From contig CAJTYF010000004.1 in assembly GCA_910583945.1 (NCBI GenBank), positions 1-64,000 of the forward strand: a stretch of 64,000 nt of DNA. Direction: 5' to 3'. Position 1 is the first letter of the stretch. Each line of letters begins with the position of its first letter. Origin of the DNA: an uncultured Bacilli bacterium (GTDB lineage Bacteria; Bacillota_I; Bacilli_A; RF39; UBA660). The notes beneath the pieces were generated by a model, which ran no database searches, was not told where the DNA came from, and worked only from the letters and a program-made list of their open reading frames with translations. This document shows, in pieces, positions 8,527 through 18,190 of the stretch. Position numbers and translations under genes: made by a program.

Positions 8527-9567
8527 TTATTTTATAATTGTATTTACTTGATACCATTCTTTCTTTTTAAAGTCATACCCGATGTTCCCGTAAAGATTAT
8601 TGAAGTCTTCTAAGTCTCTTTCGATTTGACGTTCCGATTGCAAAAAAACTTTTTTTAGTTCTTTCGTGGTGAAGGTTTCTTTTCCTTTTAGATATTTTTT
8701 CAGTTCTTCTAGTTTTTCTCTTCTTTGGACACTTATTTTACGTAATTTATTTGTTAATAAGTTGTTAAGGAATAAACGATACAGTGTTTCGTCTTCAAAA
8801 TAGTTCTCGTTCACATAATAAAAGGGACTGTATTTTAAATGGTATTTGTTTTGTTTTTTTACGTCTTCTGTGATGATATAGACATAAGTAAAGTTTTTAA
8901 AGAATGAGCGGTATTTTTTATCTAGTTCAATGCTATTTTGGGGTAAAAAATTTTCATTTATGATTGCCAGAAAGCCTTGTTTTCTTTTTAGTTCGTCTAG
9001 ATTGTTTACTTTTTTTATGTAGGGAAATTGACAAGCAAATTCATTTTCTATTCTGTCTTTAAATTCTTGTTGTCTTTTGTCGGTGAAGTTTATGTTATCT
9101 AGTTTCCCACAAAGGTAGACAATACGTTTTTCTTTTTTTAAATCGATAGTGTGCGGTTTTACGTTTATTGTTTTTATTGGGGCTTTTACAGATTTAAGGG
9201 CTTTTTTTATTTGGTTTTGAGTATTTAAAATGTTATAAAAGGAAACTTGTTCAAGATAGGCTTTTAATTTTAATAAGTTTTCGTTTAAGTTTAAAAAGAG
9301 GATGAGATCACTTTCAATGATTTCTTCACTGAACATGGGGATACCTGGTTTTATTTGAATGCTCTTTTTCACTTTTTCTTTTTCTTCTTCAGTGATATAT
9401 CTAAGGTCAATGTAGCCGAACTGATTGATAAGTTTTTGGTCATAAAGCCTTGTAAAGTCTTCTATTTCTAGTTCATTCATGCCACTAATTCTTGTTCCTA
9501 AAATCAAAATGCGTTTTTCAGGATTTTCCTGAATGATTTTTTTAATTTTCCTAATTTCCTCTTTCAT
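8527..9567 (-). CDS. Unknown protein with C-terminal winged-helix-like domain
   Basis: 346 aa, family not recognised. The N-terminus (RILILGTRISGMNE) looks like the first strand and loop of a Rossmann-type fold. The last 50 residues (FTTKELKKVF...SERQIERDLEDFN) look like a DeoR-type winged helix that reads as DNA-binding. The middle is lysine-rich and without clear motifs. It overlaps the NUDIX gene by 4 bp and forms an operon with it and the DUF1016 gene. It may be a ligand-sensing regulator, but this is inference. Confidence 0.45.
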   Translation of the reverse strand: MKEEIRKIKKIIQENPEKRILILGTRISGMNELEIEDFTRLYDQKLINQFGYIDLRYITEEEKEKVKKSIQIKPGIPMFSEEIIESDLILFLNLNENLLKLKAYLEQVSFYNILNTQNQIKKALKSVKAPIKTINVKPHTIDLKKEKRIVYLCGKLDNINFTDKRQQEFKDRIENEFACQFPYIKKVNNLDELKRKQGFLAIINENFLPQNSIELDKKYRSFFKNFTYVYIITEDVKKQNKYHLKYSPFYYVNENYFEDETLYRLFLNNLLTNKLRKISVQRREKLEELKKYLKGKETFTTKELKKVFLQSERQIERDLEDFNNLYGNIGYDFKKKEWYQVNTIIK

Positions 9568-10028
9568 TCTACTCCCTTTATTTTGTTTAAGGCTTGCTCT
9601 GTCATTTCATCTCCAACACTCCCCCAATTCAAGTAATCATTTAACTCTTCTAAGGGGATCAAAATTCTTTTGTAAGTTTCCTGTTCGGCGGGATCTGGTC
9701 TTTCTTCACCAATGGATTTAATCGTTGCTAACATTCTTACTTGGGCATAGGAATCCTTTGTATCACCGATGACTTCTTGAAAGCCTAAATAGGAGATGTT
9801 TTCTATTGTTACATTTACTTCTTCTAATACTTCGCGTTTTAGAGTTTCTTCTAACGTTTCATTTTTTTCGGGGTGCCCACCTGGAATGCGGTAGTTTCCC
9901 TTTTTTTCTTGATAAATCATGACGCGTTTCTTCTCATCTAAGATAATGCCAGAGACTTGGGTAATTCTCATATTTTTTGGTACTTCTTCAGTATAATATT
10001 TATAATCAATCATTTTGTTTTCCACCAC
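9564..10028 (-). CDS. NUDIX hydrolase
   Basis: 154 aa with a complete Nudix box, GGHPEKNETLEETLKREV followed by LEEVNV (about residues 50-73), which binds Mg2+ and hydrolyses nucleoside diphosphates linked to another moiety. The preceding strand (ITQVSGIILDEKKRVMIYQE) and PGG entry are standard. The substrate cannot be read from the sequence. It overlaps the downstream gene by 4 bp and touches the upstream DUF1016 gene at 10028, so the three are probably co-transcribed. Together with the nearby macrodomain and broken sirtuin it hints at ADP-ribose-type chemistry in this region, but only weakly. Confidence 0.9.
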   Translation of the reverse strand: MVENKMIDYKYYTEEVPKNMRITQVSGIILDEKKRVMIYQEKKGNYRIPGGHPEKNETLEETLKREVLEEVNVTIENISYLGFQEVIGDTKDSYAQVRMLATIKSIGEERPDPAEQETYKRILIPLEELNDYLNWGSVGDEMTEQALNKIKGVE

Positions 10029-11032
10029 TATTCTTCTATATTCATATGCCTATTTAATTCTTCTTCTGTTGGAAGATTTTTTATTACTTCATTAGTTACT
10101 TTATTTATTATTTTATACTCACTAACTCCAACAGGTTTATTTATATATTTTAAAGTATAATCTACTATTTGATTACTTTTATTTTGACACATAATAATTC
10201 CTATCGAGGGATTATCATTTTCTTCTTTTATTGCTTCGTCTAATGCTGCTAGATAAAAGCCCATTTTACCAGCATATTCAGGTTTAAATGCTCCCGTTTT
10301 TAGCTCAACCGCAATGTAACATTTTAATTTAATATGATAGAAAAGTAAATCAATTAGGAAATCTTGATTGTCTATAGTTATTTTATATTGATTTCCTACA
10401 AATGAAAAGCCTTTGCCCAATTCAAGTAAAATATTCTTTAATCTACTTAACATTTGACTCTCCAGTTCTTTTTCTTTGTAATTTTCGGTTAGTTCAAGTA
10501 AATCGAATACAAATGGTTCTTTTAGCATATTATTTGCAAGGTCACTATTTTGTTTTAAAGTTACATCAAAATTGTTATGTTTAACAGTATGCTCTTGTCT
10601 TCTATAAAGATTTGTGTCTATTTGATATAATAATACATTTTTAGACCAACCTTCTTCTAAACATCTTTTCATATACCATTTACGTACTTTTTTATCTTTC
10701 ACTTTTTCAATCAACGATACATTATGTTTCCATGGTAATTGTGCACTTAGGTGCACAAATTCTTCATCTTCTTTATATTCTTTATAAAAAGACTTCATAT
10801 ATTTTAAATTACGAACTGAGAATCCTTTTAAATTAGGGAAAGTAATTTTTAGTTCTAAGGCTATATTATCTATAAATTTATTTCCCCAATTACTATTCTC
10901 TTCTAGTATTTTCCCTATATTATAATACAAATTAACTAATTTTTTATTTGCATCATTCATTATTTCAATTTGTGTTTTAGTAATCGCCTTTTTAATACTA
11001 TTGATTATTTCTTGTAAAGTTTTATCTAGCAT
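10028..11032 (-). CDS. DUF1016/YhcG-family PD-(D/E)XK nuclease
   Basis: 334 aa with the two-part YhcG layout. The N-terminal DUF1016 part has YNIGKILEE, FSVRNLKYMKSFY and QLPWKHNVSLI. The C-terminal PD-(D/E)XK nuclease part has FLIDLLFYH...CYIAVELKTG (E-x-K) and KPEYAGKMGFYLAALDE. Members are often found with restriction-modification and phage-defence genes and are thought to act on DNA. The protein looks intact, unlike its relative at 12422-13214. It heads an operon with a NUDIX hydrolase. The start at 11032 is followed by coherent DUF1016 sequence; I see no strong alternative start. Confidence 0.88.
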   Translation of the reverse strand: MLDKTLQEIINSIKKAITKTQIEIMNDANKKLVNLYYNIGKILEENSNWGNKFIDNIALELKITFPNLKGFSVRNLKYMKSFYKEYKEDEEFVHLSAQLPWKHNVSLIEKVKDKKVRKWYMKRCLEEGWSKNVLLYQIDTNLYRRQEHTVKHNNFDVTLKQNSDLANNMLKEPFVFDLLELTENYKEKELESQMLSRLKNILLELGKGFSFVGNQYKITIDNQDFLIDLLFYHIKLKCYIAVELKTGAFKPEYAGKMGFYLAALDEAIKEENDNPSIGIIMCQNKSNQIVDYTLKYINKPVGVSEYKIINKVTNEVIKNLPTEEELNRHMNIEE

Positions 11033-11057
11033 GATTTATCCCTCGTAAAGCCATCCT

Positions 11058-11178
11058 ATCGTACATATGTTTAAGAGTCAAGAGATTTTTTTTATTTTCA
11101 AATCAATTTATGCTCTCTATAATTGCTTGATTTCTATTTTTGATTGTTTATTTTAAAGATATAGTTTTTTCTAAATAT
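11058..11178. repeat. Diverged direct repeat, copy A
   Basis: Diverged copy of 13410-13524. The best block, TTGTTTATTTTAAAGATA in both copies, corresponds in copy B to the 3' end of the HD-hydrolase gene. Here it is an isolated fragment between the DUF1016 gene and the decayed kinase genes. The 11033-11267 gap otherwise holds nothing I can identify. Confidence 0.6.
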
Positions 11179-11267
11179 AATTCATGAGATATTTTGTCTG
11201 CATGAGTTTTTTAAGTACAATTGTATTAATATTGCCTTTGTTTTAATTTCTACAAAGTCATAGATAT

Positions 11268-11772
11268 TTATTTTTTTATTCTTTTTCTATCTAAAACATG
11301 CCAAACATCAATTTCCTCTTTTTCTGGTATTTCAAATAGAGAAGAAACTTTTTTTAATAATCCTTCATCAACATAAAAACTGGAACCTCCATTACCTGCT
11401 AAAACTTTACTATTTCTTTCTTCTATGTTTTCATACCAAGTTTTATCATCAATATCAATATAATGCATTTCTACGAAGATATTATTATCATAGCCAAACT
11501 TTTTAATTTCATTTCTATTTTCTTTTGTCCAAAAGCCCCAATCTAAAATCACCGTACATCCCGCATTCACAATTTCTACGGCTTTTTTTCTTAAATATAA
11601 ATTCACTCTTCTTGCAAATTCATCATAATCTTCCCCTTGTTTATTATTTGTCAAATCATAAGTGACTTCATCCGTAGATAAAATCACAGCCTGTTCTTTT
11701 TCTTTTAATTGATTCGCGTAATAAGTTTTGCCACAACCAATTTTTTCCACATATACAAATTAATTTTGCCAT
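11268..11772 (-). pseudogene. P-loop (AAA_33-type) kinase, frameshifted in Walker A
   Basis: From the ATG at 11772 the frame reads MAKLICICGK, then a run of six A residues shifts it; one frame over, it continues IGCGKTYYANQLKE and onward to the end. Removing one A gives a perfect Walker A, CGKIGCGKT. The rest has DWGFW and other features of small zeta-toxin/polynucleotide-kinase-like P-loop kinases. An open frame can start from a GTG inside the P-loop but would lack its first strand. It is either a genuine frameshift mutation or a homopolymer sequencing error. The neighbours are decayed too, which favours real decay. Confidence 0.65.
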
Positions 11773-11786
11773 AAATCTAATCACCT

Positions 11787-12370
11787 TTATTTCCTTAATC
11801 CATCGCTTTGTACCCAAGAATAAAATAAACTTTTATCTGGAATATCATATTCGTAATCTAATTTTGAATTAAAACTATCTATTAAATCAATTGCCTCTTT
11901 TAATACTTCCTCTTTGTTTTTACCTGCTATATCTAAAATAACTTCATTAGGTAATAAATTTCTTTCCATTATTTTTCTAGTGGATACTTCTAATAATTCC
12001 AAGTCAACTAATCCATTTGCACCACGAGAAATCATTTGTCTTTTATTTTGTTCATAGTCACTTGAGATTAATTTTAATGTAACAAAGTTTGTGCCTTTAA
12101 TATTTGTGGTATTTCTCTCGTTCTAATGTCATTGAAGTCAAGTGCTATAATATTTTTCAGTCCCTTATCATAAAAATATTTTAATAATAGAATAGAAGAT
12201 TCCCACATTATTTCCTCTTCAAATTTTCCTTCATCAACATTATTTGGTATTCCAAATTCTGGAATCATATTTTGTTCAAAATATACACCGTTATAATGTT
12301 TATATAATTCTCTTGCTAATGTTGTTTTTCCAATACCACTTGCCCCAATTATAAATATATAATCTTTCAT
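11787..12370 (-). pseudogene. P-loop nucleotide kinase/ATPase, frameshifted
   Basis: The first 90 codons from 12370 encode a typical P-loop start (FIIGASGIGKTTLARELYKH) and a LDFNDIRTREIPQI strand. The frame then ends in LLH-stop, while one frame over it continues as GTNFVTLKLISSDYEQNKRQ and on into MISRGANGLVDLELLEVS. So one gene of about 190 aa is broken by a single-base shift near 12085. Together with the preceding kinase-like gene it forms a pair of broken P-loop kinases between two DUF1016 genes. Function unknown; nucleoside kinase-like. Confidence 0.65.
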
Positions 12371-12421
12371 TTTCGTTCCTCCATTTATCTTTTAATTATG
12401 ACAAATTTGGCATAATTAGAT

Positions 12422-13214
12422 TTATTCATTTAATTCAAAGTTTTTCTTTTCTTCTTCTACAGCACTAATTAATTCTTGTTCTGTAGGTAAATGCAATTTA
12501 TAACTAGAAGAAAAAATATTTTTATTGGCTTCTGGTAGAGTATATTTTACAACAGTCTTGTTTTTCAATGTTGATAATAAAATACCAACAGTTGGATTTT
12601 CATCGCAATTTTTTAAAATCTGTTTCTAAATAATCTGTATTTTCTTTAATATGAAGAAATTCTAAAACAAATGAATCTTTTACTAAATCTTTACTTGATT
12701 CTAAAACTTGACCTTTTTCAGCAAGATTTAAAATTTTTTCTTTATTAGTAGATAAGGCTAATCTTTCATATAATAGAGAACCGATTTGCCTCCCAAGTTC
12801 CCTAACACTCCATTTAGTATTTATACATTCATTGAATTAAAAATTCCTTTTAGTTTCTTCCTCTATCTTTATTAATTCCAAATAATGTGACCAACTTAAT
12901 TGCGACGACACTGTTGTCGCAATTGGAAAATAAATATAAAACTTTCTCATTCTCTCTAAATTTCTTTTAGAAAATCCTTTGCCAAATTCATTCGTTAATT
13001 TTTGTGATAGTTTCTCCAAAACAGCATCACCATAACTTGCTCTTTCATCTCCCTGTTGGATTTCCATAATTGCCTTGCCAATATTCCAATAAAGCTTAAG
13101 CATTTCCGTATTTACAGCACTATATACTTTATTTCTACTATTAATAACTAATTCTTTTATATTATCAAATATAGTATTAATTTCATTATCATTTTTAATT
13201 AATTCATTGTCCAT
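12422..13214 (-). pseudogene. Decayed DUF1016/YhcG-family gene
   Basis: The first 125 codons (from 13214) encode an intact DUF1016 N-terminal domain: YWNIGKAIMEIQ, GFSKRNLERMRKFY, SSQLSWSHYLELI. The frame then stops. Downstream pieces in other frames still match the C-terminal half, e.g. KDSFVLEFLHIKENT near 12650 and LPTEQELISAVEEEK near 12450, ending at a TAA at 12422. The nuclease core is interrupted by frameshifts and at least one deletion. It is a second, dead copy of the family found intact at 10028-11032. Confidence 0.75.
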
Positions 13215-13409
13215 TAATTGCCTCCAATTTTCAATTCAAATCATAAAGACTTCTTATGTCTAAATTATACTCTAAGTAAAACTCTTCCATACTCCATATT
13301 CATTTTAACTTCTTTTAATTGTAATAAGGGAATTCTTTTAGTTAAACTTATGAAACTTGCTAGCTACCGATTATGTCAATATAAACTTAACTGATAAACG
13401 ATTAACTAT

Positions 13410-13524
13410 CGTAAATACTGTTTAAGATTCGATTGTTTTTTAAATAAATCTATGCTATTTATAGTATTTGCTAGATTTCTATTTTTTGATTGTTTATTTT
13501 AAAGATACAGTTTTTTTCTAAAAT
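13410..13524. repeat. Diverged direct repeat, copy B (overlaps HD gene 3' end)
   Basis: Partner of 11058-11178. It covers the last 18 codons of the HD-hydrolase gene and about 60 bp beyond it. The two copies lie 2.35 kb apart in the same orientation and bracket the decayed kinases and DUF1016 remnant. The rest of the gap 13215-13470 shows no gene. Confidence 0.6.
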
Positions 13525-14130
13525 TTTTGCCATTTTTTTAGGAATTTCAAAGGGTTTTGCCCATTCTTTTTGAAGTAAGCTTAAGTCAATGTTTTCTAAA
13601 GTTTCATAATTTATAATTAAATTTTCTGCGGTTATTTCAATACTCACCTTTTTTATTTTTTGAACTTCTTTATTGATGTTATCTTGAATGGTGGAATTTA
13701 TGGTTCGATGATAAGTGATGTCTAATTTGTCAGCTAGGACTAAAGAAAGTCCTATAAATGAATTTATTTCATTTCCAGAGCCATGATCTTGAATCGCATG
13801 TTCTAAAATCTTTTTTTCTTCTTCCGTAACGTTTGTGTTTTCTAAGTATTTACGAAACATCTTACTACTTTTTACGGCGTGGTCTTTTTTGTTGGTATCA
13901 CTTTCACTTAAACCAATATCATGAAGTAAAGCGGCGGCCATACCTAAATCAATGGTTCGTTCATCAACTCCTAATTGTTCTAAAATAGTTTTAACGTACT
14001 CAGTGACTCTTTTGTAATGACCTAAACCATGTTCCCAATCCCATTTGCCATCGGTAATGAAATGTCTGTTGCCAATTTGTTCTGCAAGTTCTAAATATTC
14101 TTTATTATTTAAAATGCATTCATAAATCAT
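13471..14130 (-). CDS. HD-domain phosphohydrolase
   Basis: 219 aa with the metal-binding pattern of HD hydrolases: His34 (WEHGLGHYKRV), His70-Asp71 (LLHDIGLS), HAVKSSK at 84, DHGS at 115 and LADKLD. These enzymes remove phosphate from nucleotides, cyclic nucleotides or (p)ppGpp-like signals; the substrate here cannot be read. It overlaps the upstream unknown gene by 4 bp (ATGA), so the two are coupled. Its 3' end is duplicated at 11.1 kb. Confidence 0.85.
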   Translation of the reverse strand: MIYECILNNKEYLELAEQIGNRHFITDGKWDWEHGLGHYKRVTEYVKTILEQLGVDERTIDLGMAAALLHDIGLSESDTNKKDHAVKSSKMFRKYLENTNVTEEEKKILEHAIQDHGSGNEINSFIGLSLVLADKLDITYHRTINSTIQDNINKEVQKIKKVSIEITAENLIINYETLENIDLSLLQKEWAKPFEIPKKMAKILEKNCIFKINNQKIEI

Positions 14131-14750
14131 TTTTCTACTCCTTCCATTTGTTTTATGTCTTCTAGAGTTTCAGGCCAATTTATTTTTTCTAAATAAATTT
14201 TTGGACAATTGCCATTTTTAAAAGCAATACCAATATGATTTAAAGTACTAAAGTTCATTTCTCGTTGGTCATCGTAGTTTTTAAAATAGTCTTCTATCTT
14301 TATTTGTTCATAATAATTCTCATCTAATTTTTGATTATCACTATAACTTAAATCATAGCCATAAAAGATTTCTTCAATTTGCGTAGCCAATTTTTCATCA
14401 TGTATATTTATTCGATAAATATCTTTAACTTTGGATAATTCTTTTATTTTGTCTCCTAAATTTATAAAAGGCGGATAGCGAAAGAAATAAATGTAATAGG
14501 CACCATTTTGACCACGAAATTTTTTTAACGCTTCGATATAATCTTCTCTAGTTAAATTTTCTTTTCCATGGTATTCTTTTAATCTCCATTCATTTATTAT
14601 GCGTTGTTTATATTTTAAGACGTTTTTATCAAATTCTTTAAACATTTTATGATCGTACATATATTGTAAACTGTTTAAACCTTTACTTAAGTTGACATCT
14701 TTATTTACAAGGTGATAAAAATAAAGAGGCGTTTTTTGATTTGTATCCAT
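14127..14750 (-). CDS. Unknown protein
   Basis: 207 aa, not recognised. It is soluble, rich in Lys, Tyr and Asn, without signal peptide or membrane segment. It begins LYFYHLVNKD...SKGLNSL, an H...GL pattern seen at the start of some ADP-ribosyltransferase-like folds, but no catalytic glutamate motif can be assigned, so I do not use that name. It ends in TGA inside the start of the HD-hydrolase gene, and the two probably form one operon. Confidence 0.55.
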   Translation of the reverse strand: MDTNQKTPLYFYHLVNKDVNLSKGLNSLQYMYDHKMFKEFDKNVLKYKQRIINEWRLKEYHGKENLTREDYIEALKKFRGQNGAYYIYFFRYPPFINLGDKIKELSKVKDIYRINIHDEKLATQIEEIFYGYDLSYSDNQKLDENYYEQIKIEDYFKNYDDQREMNFSTLNHIGIAFKNGNCPKIYLEKINWPETLEDIKQMEGVEK

Positions 14751-14798
14751 ATTGCTTTTCCTTTCTTCTTATCTACTATTTTTACATCATTCTTTTGA

Positions 14799-15668
14799 TT
14801 ATTTTAAAACTAATTTTAAGGCGTTTGTATCATGACCAAAAACGTTTCTAGCATTTATTCTTGCCATTAAAATAGATTTTGTTATACATAATTTAGAGTT
14901 TGTCATGATAATGTCTTGTTGATTTTTATCTACAATAAATTTTTCTAAGGCTATTACATAATCATTCTCTATTTTGTGGTAATGATTAACCGAATATATA
15001 CGACTTAAATATTCTAAAGCAATTTCAATAGCGTATTTTTTATTTTCATCCGTTCCGTTATAAAACATCACAGGATTTTTCTTCTTATCGTAATTCAAAA
15101 CAAAAAAATTAGTTAATATAAAATCAAGTTCTTTAACATTTTCTACTCTTTTCTTCTTTAAGCCTGATTCATCCATTTTCACAAAAAATTGGTAATTTTT
15201 TTTATTTTTTAATTTTTCAAAAACTTTAAGTGCTTCTCTATCTTGAAATTCGATTCTGTCTTTTAAAATAAAAGTTTCTATTCGATCTAGAGTATTGTTA
15301 TCTAGTTGATTTGTTTCAAAATCATGAAGATGATTCAAATAAAATAATAAAAGATTTCCTACTTTATGATACGTTTTGACAAATTCTTGATATTTATTAG
15401 ACAATTGACTATAGTATAAGGGGTCTTTTTTTTCAAAGTAACCAGCTATAAACGCATTGAAAGCTTTATGAGCGTGCACGTAAAAATTTTTTAACTCTTC
15501 TTCATTTAGTCCTAAATCTAGATAATACAAAAATTCTTCTTTTATTTGCTCCAGATAATCACTTTCTTCTTGCATTTTTTTTATAAATTCTAATGTTTCA
15601 TCAAAAAATTTTTTTTGTTCTTTCTTTGGTTCTTCTTTTAAAAAAGAAAGCTGTTTTATTTTTTCCAT
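14799..15668 (-). CDS. Unknown charged helical protein
   Basis: 289 aa, not recognised. The N-terminal 60 residues are Lys/Glu-rich and likely coiled coil. The remainder is mostly helical with a conserved-looking end (LCITKSILMARINARNVFGHD). No signal peptide, membrane segment or catalytic motif is seen. It is the first of three minus-strand genes ending with the HD hydrolase; the gap to the next gene is 48 bp. Confidence 0.5.
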   Translation of the reverse strand: MEKIKQLSFLKEEPKKEQKKFFDETLEFIKKMQEESDYLEQIKEEFLYYLDLGLNEEELKNFYVHAHKAFNAFIAGYFEKKDPLYYSQLSNKYQEFVKTYHKVGNLLLFYLNHLHDFETNQLDNNTLDRIETFILKDRIEFQDREALKVFEKLKNKKNYQFFVKMDESGLKKKRVENVKELDFILTNFFVLNYDKKKNPVMFYNGTDENKKYAIEIALEYLSRIYSVNHYHKIENDYVIALEKFIVDKNQQDIIMTNSKLCITKSILMARINARNVFGHDTNALKLVLK

Positions 15669-15752
15669 AATCTCACCTTGTTGAATAGCTTCTATTATAT
15701 TTATAACTTGTCAGAAAGGCAATAAAAAAAAATAGTCATTTTTAAAATTTTA

Positions 15753-16634
15753 CTATTCTTTTATTTTATCAAAGTAAACATCGAAGTCTTTTTTTGATTC
15801 TGTTTCGATAGCTTTTATCAATTCTTCTTTGTAAGATTCTTTAAAACCTTTAAAAGTTTGGTTTCCTATGATGGTATAAGGAACACCTTTAATGGTATCG
15901 TTCATTTGGCGAGCAAATAATTCTAAATTTTCCTTATTTTCTTTGTTGTACCAAACTTCAAAAGGGTATAAGTTATAAAGTTTGCCGTAGTCTTCCTTTA
16001 TACTTTCAAAAAATTTAAATTCTTCTTCACAGTGAGGACATCCGTCTCCCCAAAAGAAATAGATATTCACTTTGTTTTTTTCTTTTTTTACATTTTCTAA
16101 ATGAACATTTTTGGATGGTGCTGGTGTTTCTTCAGCCTCTGTTTCATTAGAAACGGATGAATTCTTGTTTATTTCTTTTAAATGAATATATTTTGTAAAC
16201 CAACTTTTAAAGCCTTCTTTGCTTTCATAAAAACGTAAGTCTTCCTCTTTATTGGCTTCTAAAAAGTCTATTCTTTTTCCATTTTCAAATAGAATAAATG
16301 AAGGATAATAATTTATTTTATCTCCAACTTTCAGTTCTTTTAATTTTGAAAAAGCAATTTTATAAATAGTAACTTTATTTTCTTCTAAAAACTCATTTAA
16401 TACGCTTTCAAAATCAGAAGAAGTGATGCACATTGGCTGGTAAACAAAAACGGCAAAGCTTTCTTTTTCGTTGATTAATTTTTCTAATTCTTGCCCTTCT
16501 ATCTCGATTATTTTATTTTCTCCGTAATATTTTTCTTCTAAATCAAAGGTTTTATTTTTCGGTTTCAAGATGGAAAAAAGAGAGAGAACCACTCCTATTA
16601 ATAAAATAGGGAGAATAATTTTCCATTTTTTCAT
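15753..16634 (-). CDS. Membrane-anchored thioredoxin-like protein
   Basis: 293 aa with one N-terminal membrane segment (about residues 5-23), so the remainder faces the outside. Two thioredoxin-like domains follow. The first has a single-cysteine YQPMCITSS in place of CxxC, then YYPSFILF with the cis-proline position. The second has FFWGDGCPHCEEE with a CPHC active site and VPYTIIG as the cis-Pro loop. A Ser/Glu/Ala-rich linker separates them. It overlaps the rhodanese-like gene by 4 bp. A role in extracytoplasmic thiol redox chemistry is likely; the partner is unknown. Confidence 0.8.
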   Translation of the reverse strand: MKKWKIILPILLIGVVLSLFSILKPKNKTFDLEEKYYGENKIIEIEGQELEKLINEKESFAVFVYQPMCITSSDFESVLNEFLEENKVTIYKIAFSKLKELKVGDKINYYPSFILFENGKRIDFLEANKEEDLRFYESKEGFKSWFTKYIHLKEINKNSSVSNETEAEETPAPSKNVHLENVKKEKNKVNIYFFWGDGCPHCEEEFKFFESIKEDYGKLYNLYPFEVWYNKENKENLELFARQMNDTIKGVPYTIIGNQTFKGFKESYKEELIKAIETESKKDFDVYFDKIKE

Positions 16635-17341
16635 TTTTTCACCTTTGTTAAGACATCAAAATCAATATTATAATAAGGCACTTTGCTAAAATCATACACA
16701 TCTTTTCCGTCTTTTGTTCTTTTTACTTCAATGGCATGGTTGCCTTTATAATACCAGTAGCCGCCGATGTCACGAACGCGTTCTTTATCCCAACCTAAAG
16801 CAATTAATAACTCTTTAACTTGACCCGCATAGCCACCAGCTCCACACATGATAAAAATATTTTTATCTTTTGGGAAGATGGCTTCTAAAATGGATAAAGA
16901 TTCTTCATAATTGGCTGTGTAGCTCCCATCTTCTTCTAATGTATATAACGTTTCTCCCGTGTACAAACCACTTACGTTTTCACGCTTTTTTTGTTCAATG
17001 TATTCATCAGTAAAACCCGCTAGATAAACCGATGGAATGACTTCAAATCCTTCAATGTATCCACTTAAGTAACGATCGCCACCTTTATTTTCCCAAGTAG
17101 CGGTATCAACAAGCATTCTCACATCACGATAAACGGTATCGGTACGATTTAAATACTCGTCAATGGTGGTTTCATCAATGTTTTTATCTATTCCATATTT
17201 TCCTCGCAATCCTTCTGCTAATTCAGCTTTAGGTAAGGGCTCTTCAATAGTTCCTTTTTCTTTGAATACAAAATGAGTAAATACTCCTCCCCCTACAAAA
17301 CAAACTATCATTACTAAAATTAATATTATATTTTTTTTCAT
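16631..17341 (-). CDS. Membrane-anchored rhodanese-like protein
   Basis: 236 aa. A hydrophobic N-terminus (ILILVMIVCFVGGGVFTHFV) anchors or exports the protein. The C-terminal half is rhodanese-like, with the active-site loop MCGAGGYAG and the following VRDIGGYWYYKG. The cysteine in the loop would carry persulfide sulfur. It is transcribed ahead of and coupled to a thioredoxin-like gene, which fits a shared extracytoplasmic sulfur or thiol pathway (inference). Confidence 0.75.
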   Translation of the reverse strand: MKKNIILILVMIVCFVGGGVFTHFVFKEKGTIEEPLPKAELAEGLRGKYGIDKNIDETTIDEYLNRTDTVYRDVRMLVDTATWENKGGDRYLSGYIEGFEVIPSVYLAGFTDEYIEQKKRENVSGLYTGETLYTLEEDGSYTANYEESLSILEAIFPKDKNIFIMCGAGGYAGQVKELLIALGWDKERVRDIGGYWYYKGNHAIEVKRTKDGKDVYDFSKVPYYNIDFDVLTKVKK

Positions 17342-17431
17342 TTTCTTCCTCCTTCTGTTTTTAATTTAAAGAAAAAAAGAGAAAATGGCAATCGTCTTTT
17401 GGTTTAATCCGCTCAACTTTAAGTTGATTTT

Positions 17432-18133
17432 TTAAGAACAACTTTTTAGCGTTAAAGGAATGGTGTACGTTCTGTTTTTCTCATCTTTTGTTGTTGCTTT
17501 TATGGAAATAAATAAACTCTCTTCTTTATAAAATTCACAAACTTTTTTATAATTATCAACAGAAAAAGTGACTTCTTGTAAAAATTTTTCTAACGTAATG
17601 GTATTGAGTCCTTCGTATTTATAAGCACTAATTTTCTTTTCTATTTCTTCGTTTGATTCGTATAAAGTACATTCAATCGTTTGATATTCCTCTTCATTAA
17701 CTTCTCCACAATATTCAATGTTTGAAATATAAATGGCGGATTTGTTTTCGTTATAGGCTATGTTTCCAGAAATGTTAAAGTTTTTACATTCAGAGGAAAG
17801 GGTTTTAAATTGAAAATCGTTTTTATTTTGATTCCATATCTTAAAAAGAACGACTGTAAAAAGAATTAGAGAAAGTGTCACTAAAATAATTAAGAGACTT
17901 TTTTTATTCTTTCGATTTGGTGTTTTCCTTTCTCCATCAAATAATTCTTCTAAACTAATATTAAAATCTTTGCTTATTTGTCTTATTAAAATCATATCTG
18001 GCATGTTTAAGCCACGTTCCCATTTGCTGACGGCTTGGAATGTTACATGGTATTTTTCAGCCAATTGTTTTTGAGTTAAATGATTTGTTTTTCTTATTTC
18101 TTTAATTAATTGACCAAATTTTTCTTGATTCAT
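17432..18133 (-). CDS. XRE-family regulator with membrane anchor
   Basis: 233 aa. Residues 5-60 form a helix-turn-helix (LTQKQLAEKYHVTFQAVSKW) of the XRE type common in Bacillota. A membrane segment (about 76-95) and an outer domain follow. Such membrane-tethered XRE proteins often respond to extracellular or membrane conditions. It lies upstream of the thiol genes and downstream of the FtsX-type permease, all on the minus strand; the target genes cannot be told from sequence. Confidence 0.85.
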   Translation of the reverse strand: MNQEKFGQLIKEIRKTNHLTQKQLAEKYHVTFQAVSKWERGLNMPDMILIRQISKDFNISLEELFDGERKTPNRKNKKSLLIILVTLSLILFTVVLFKIWNQNKNDFQFKTLSSECKNFNISGNIAYNENKSAIYISNIEYCGEVNEEEYQTIECTLYESNEEIEKKISAYKYEGLNTITLEKFLQEVTFSVDNYKKVCEFYKEESLFISIKATTKDEKNRTYTIPLTLKSCS

Positions 18134-18190
18134 AAACTTTTTACTCCTCTTAAGATTTCTTTTATTATACTATTAATTATAAATAATTCA

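Noticed and set aside
11787..12035. 82-codon frame as an independent small gene
   Set aside because: It is in frame with residues that continue the upstream P-loop gene after a one-base shift; better read as the 3' half of one broken gene.
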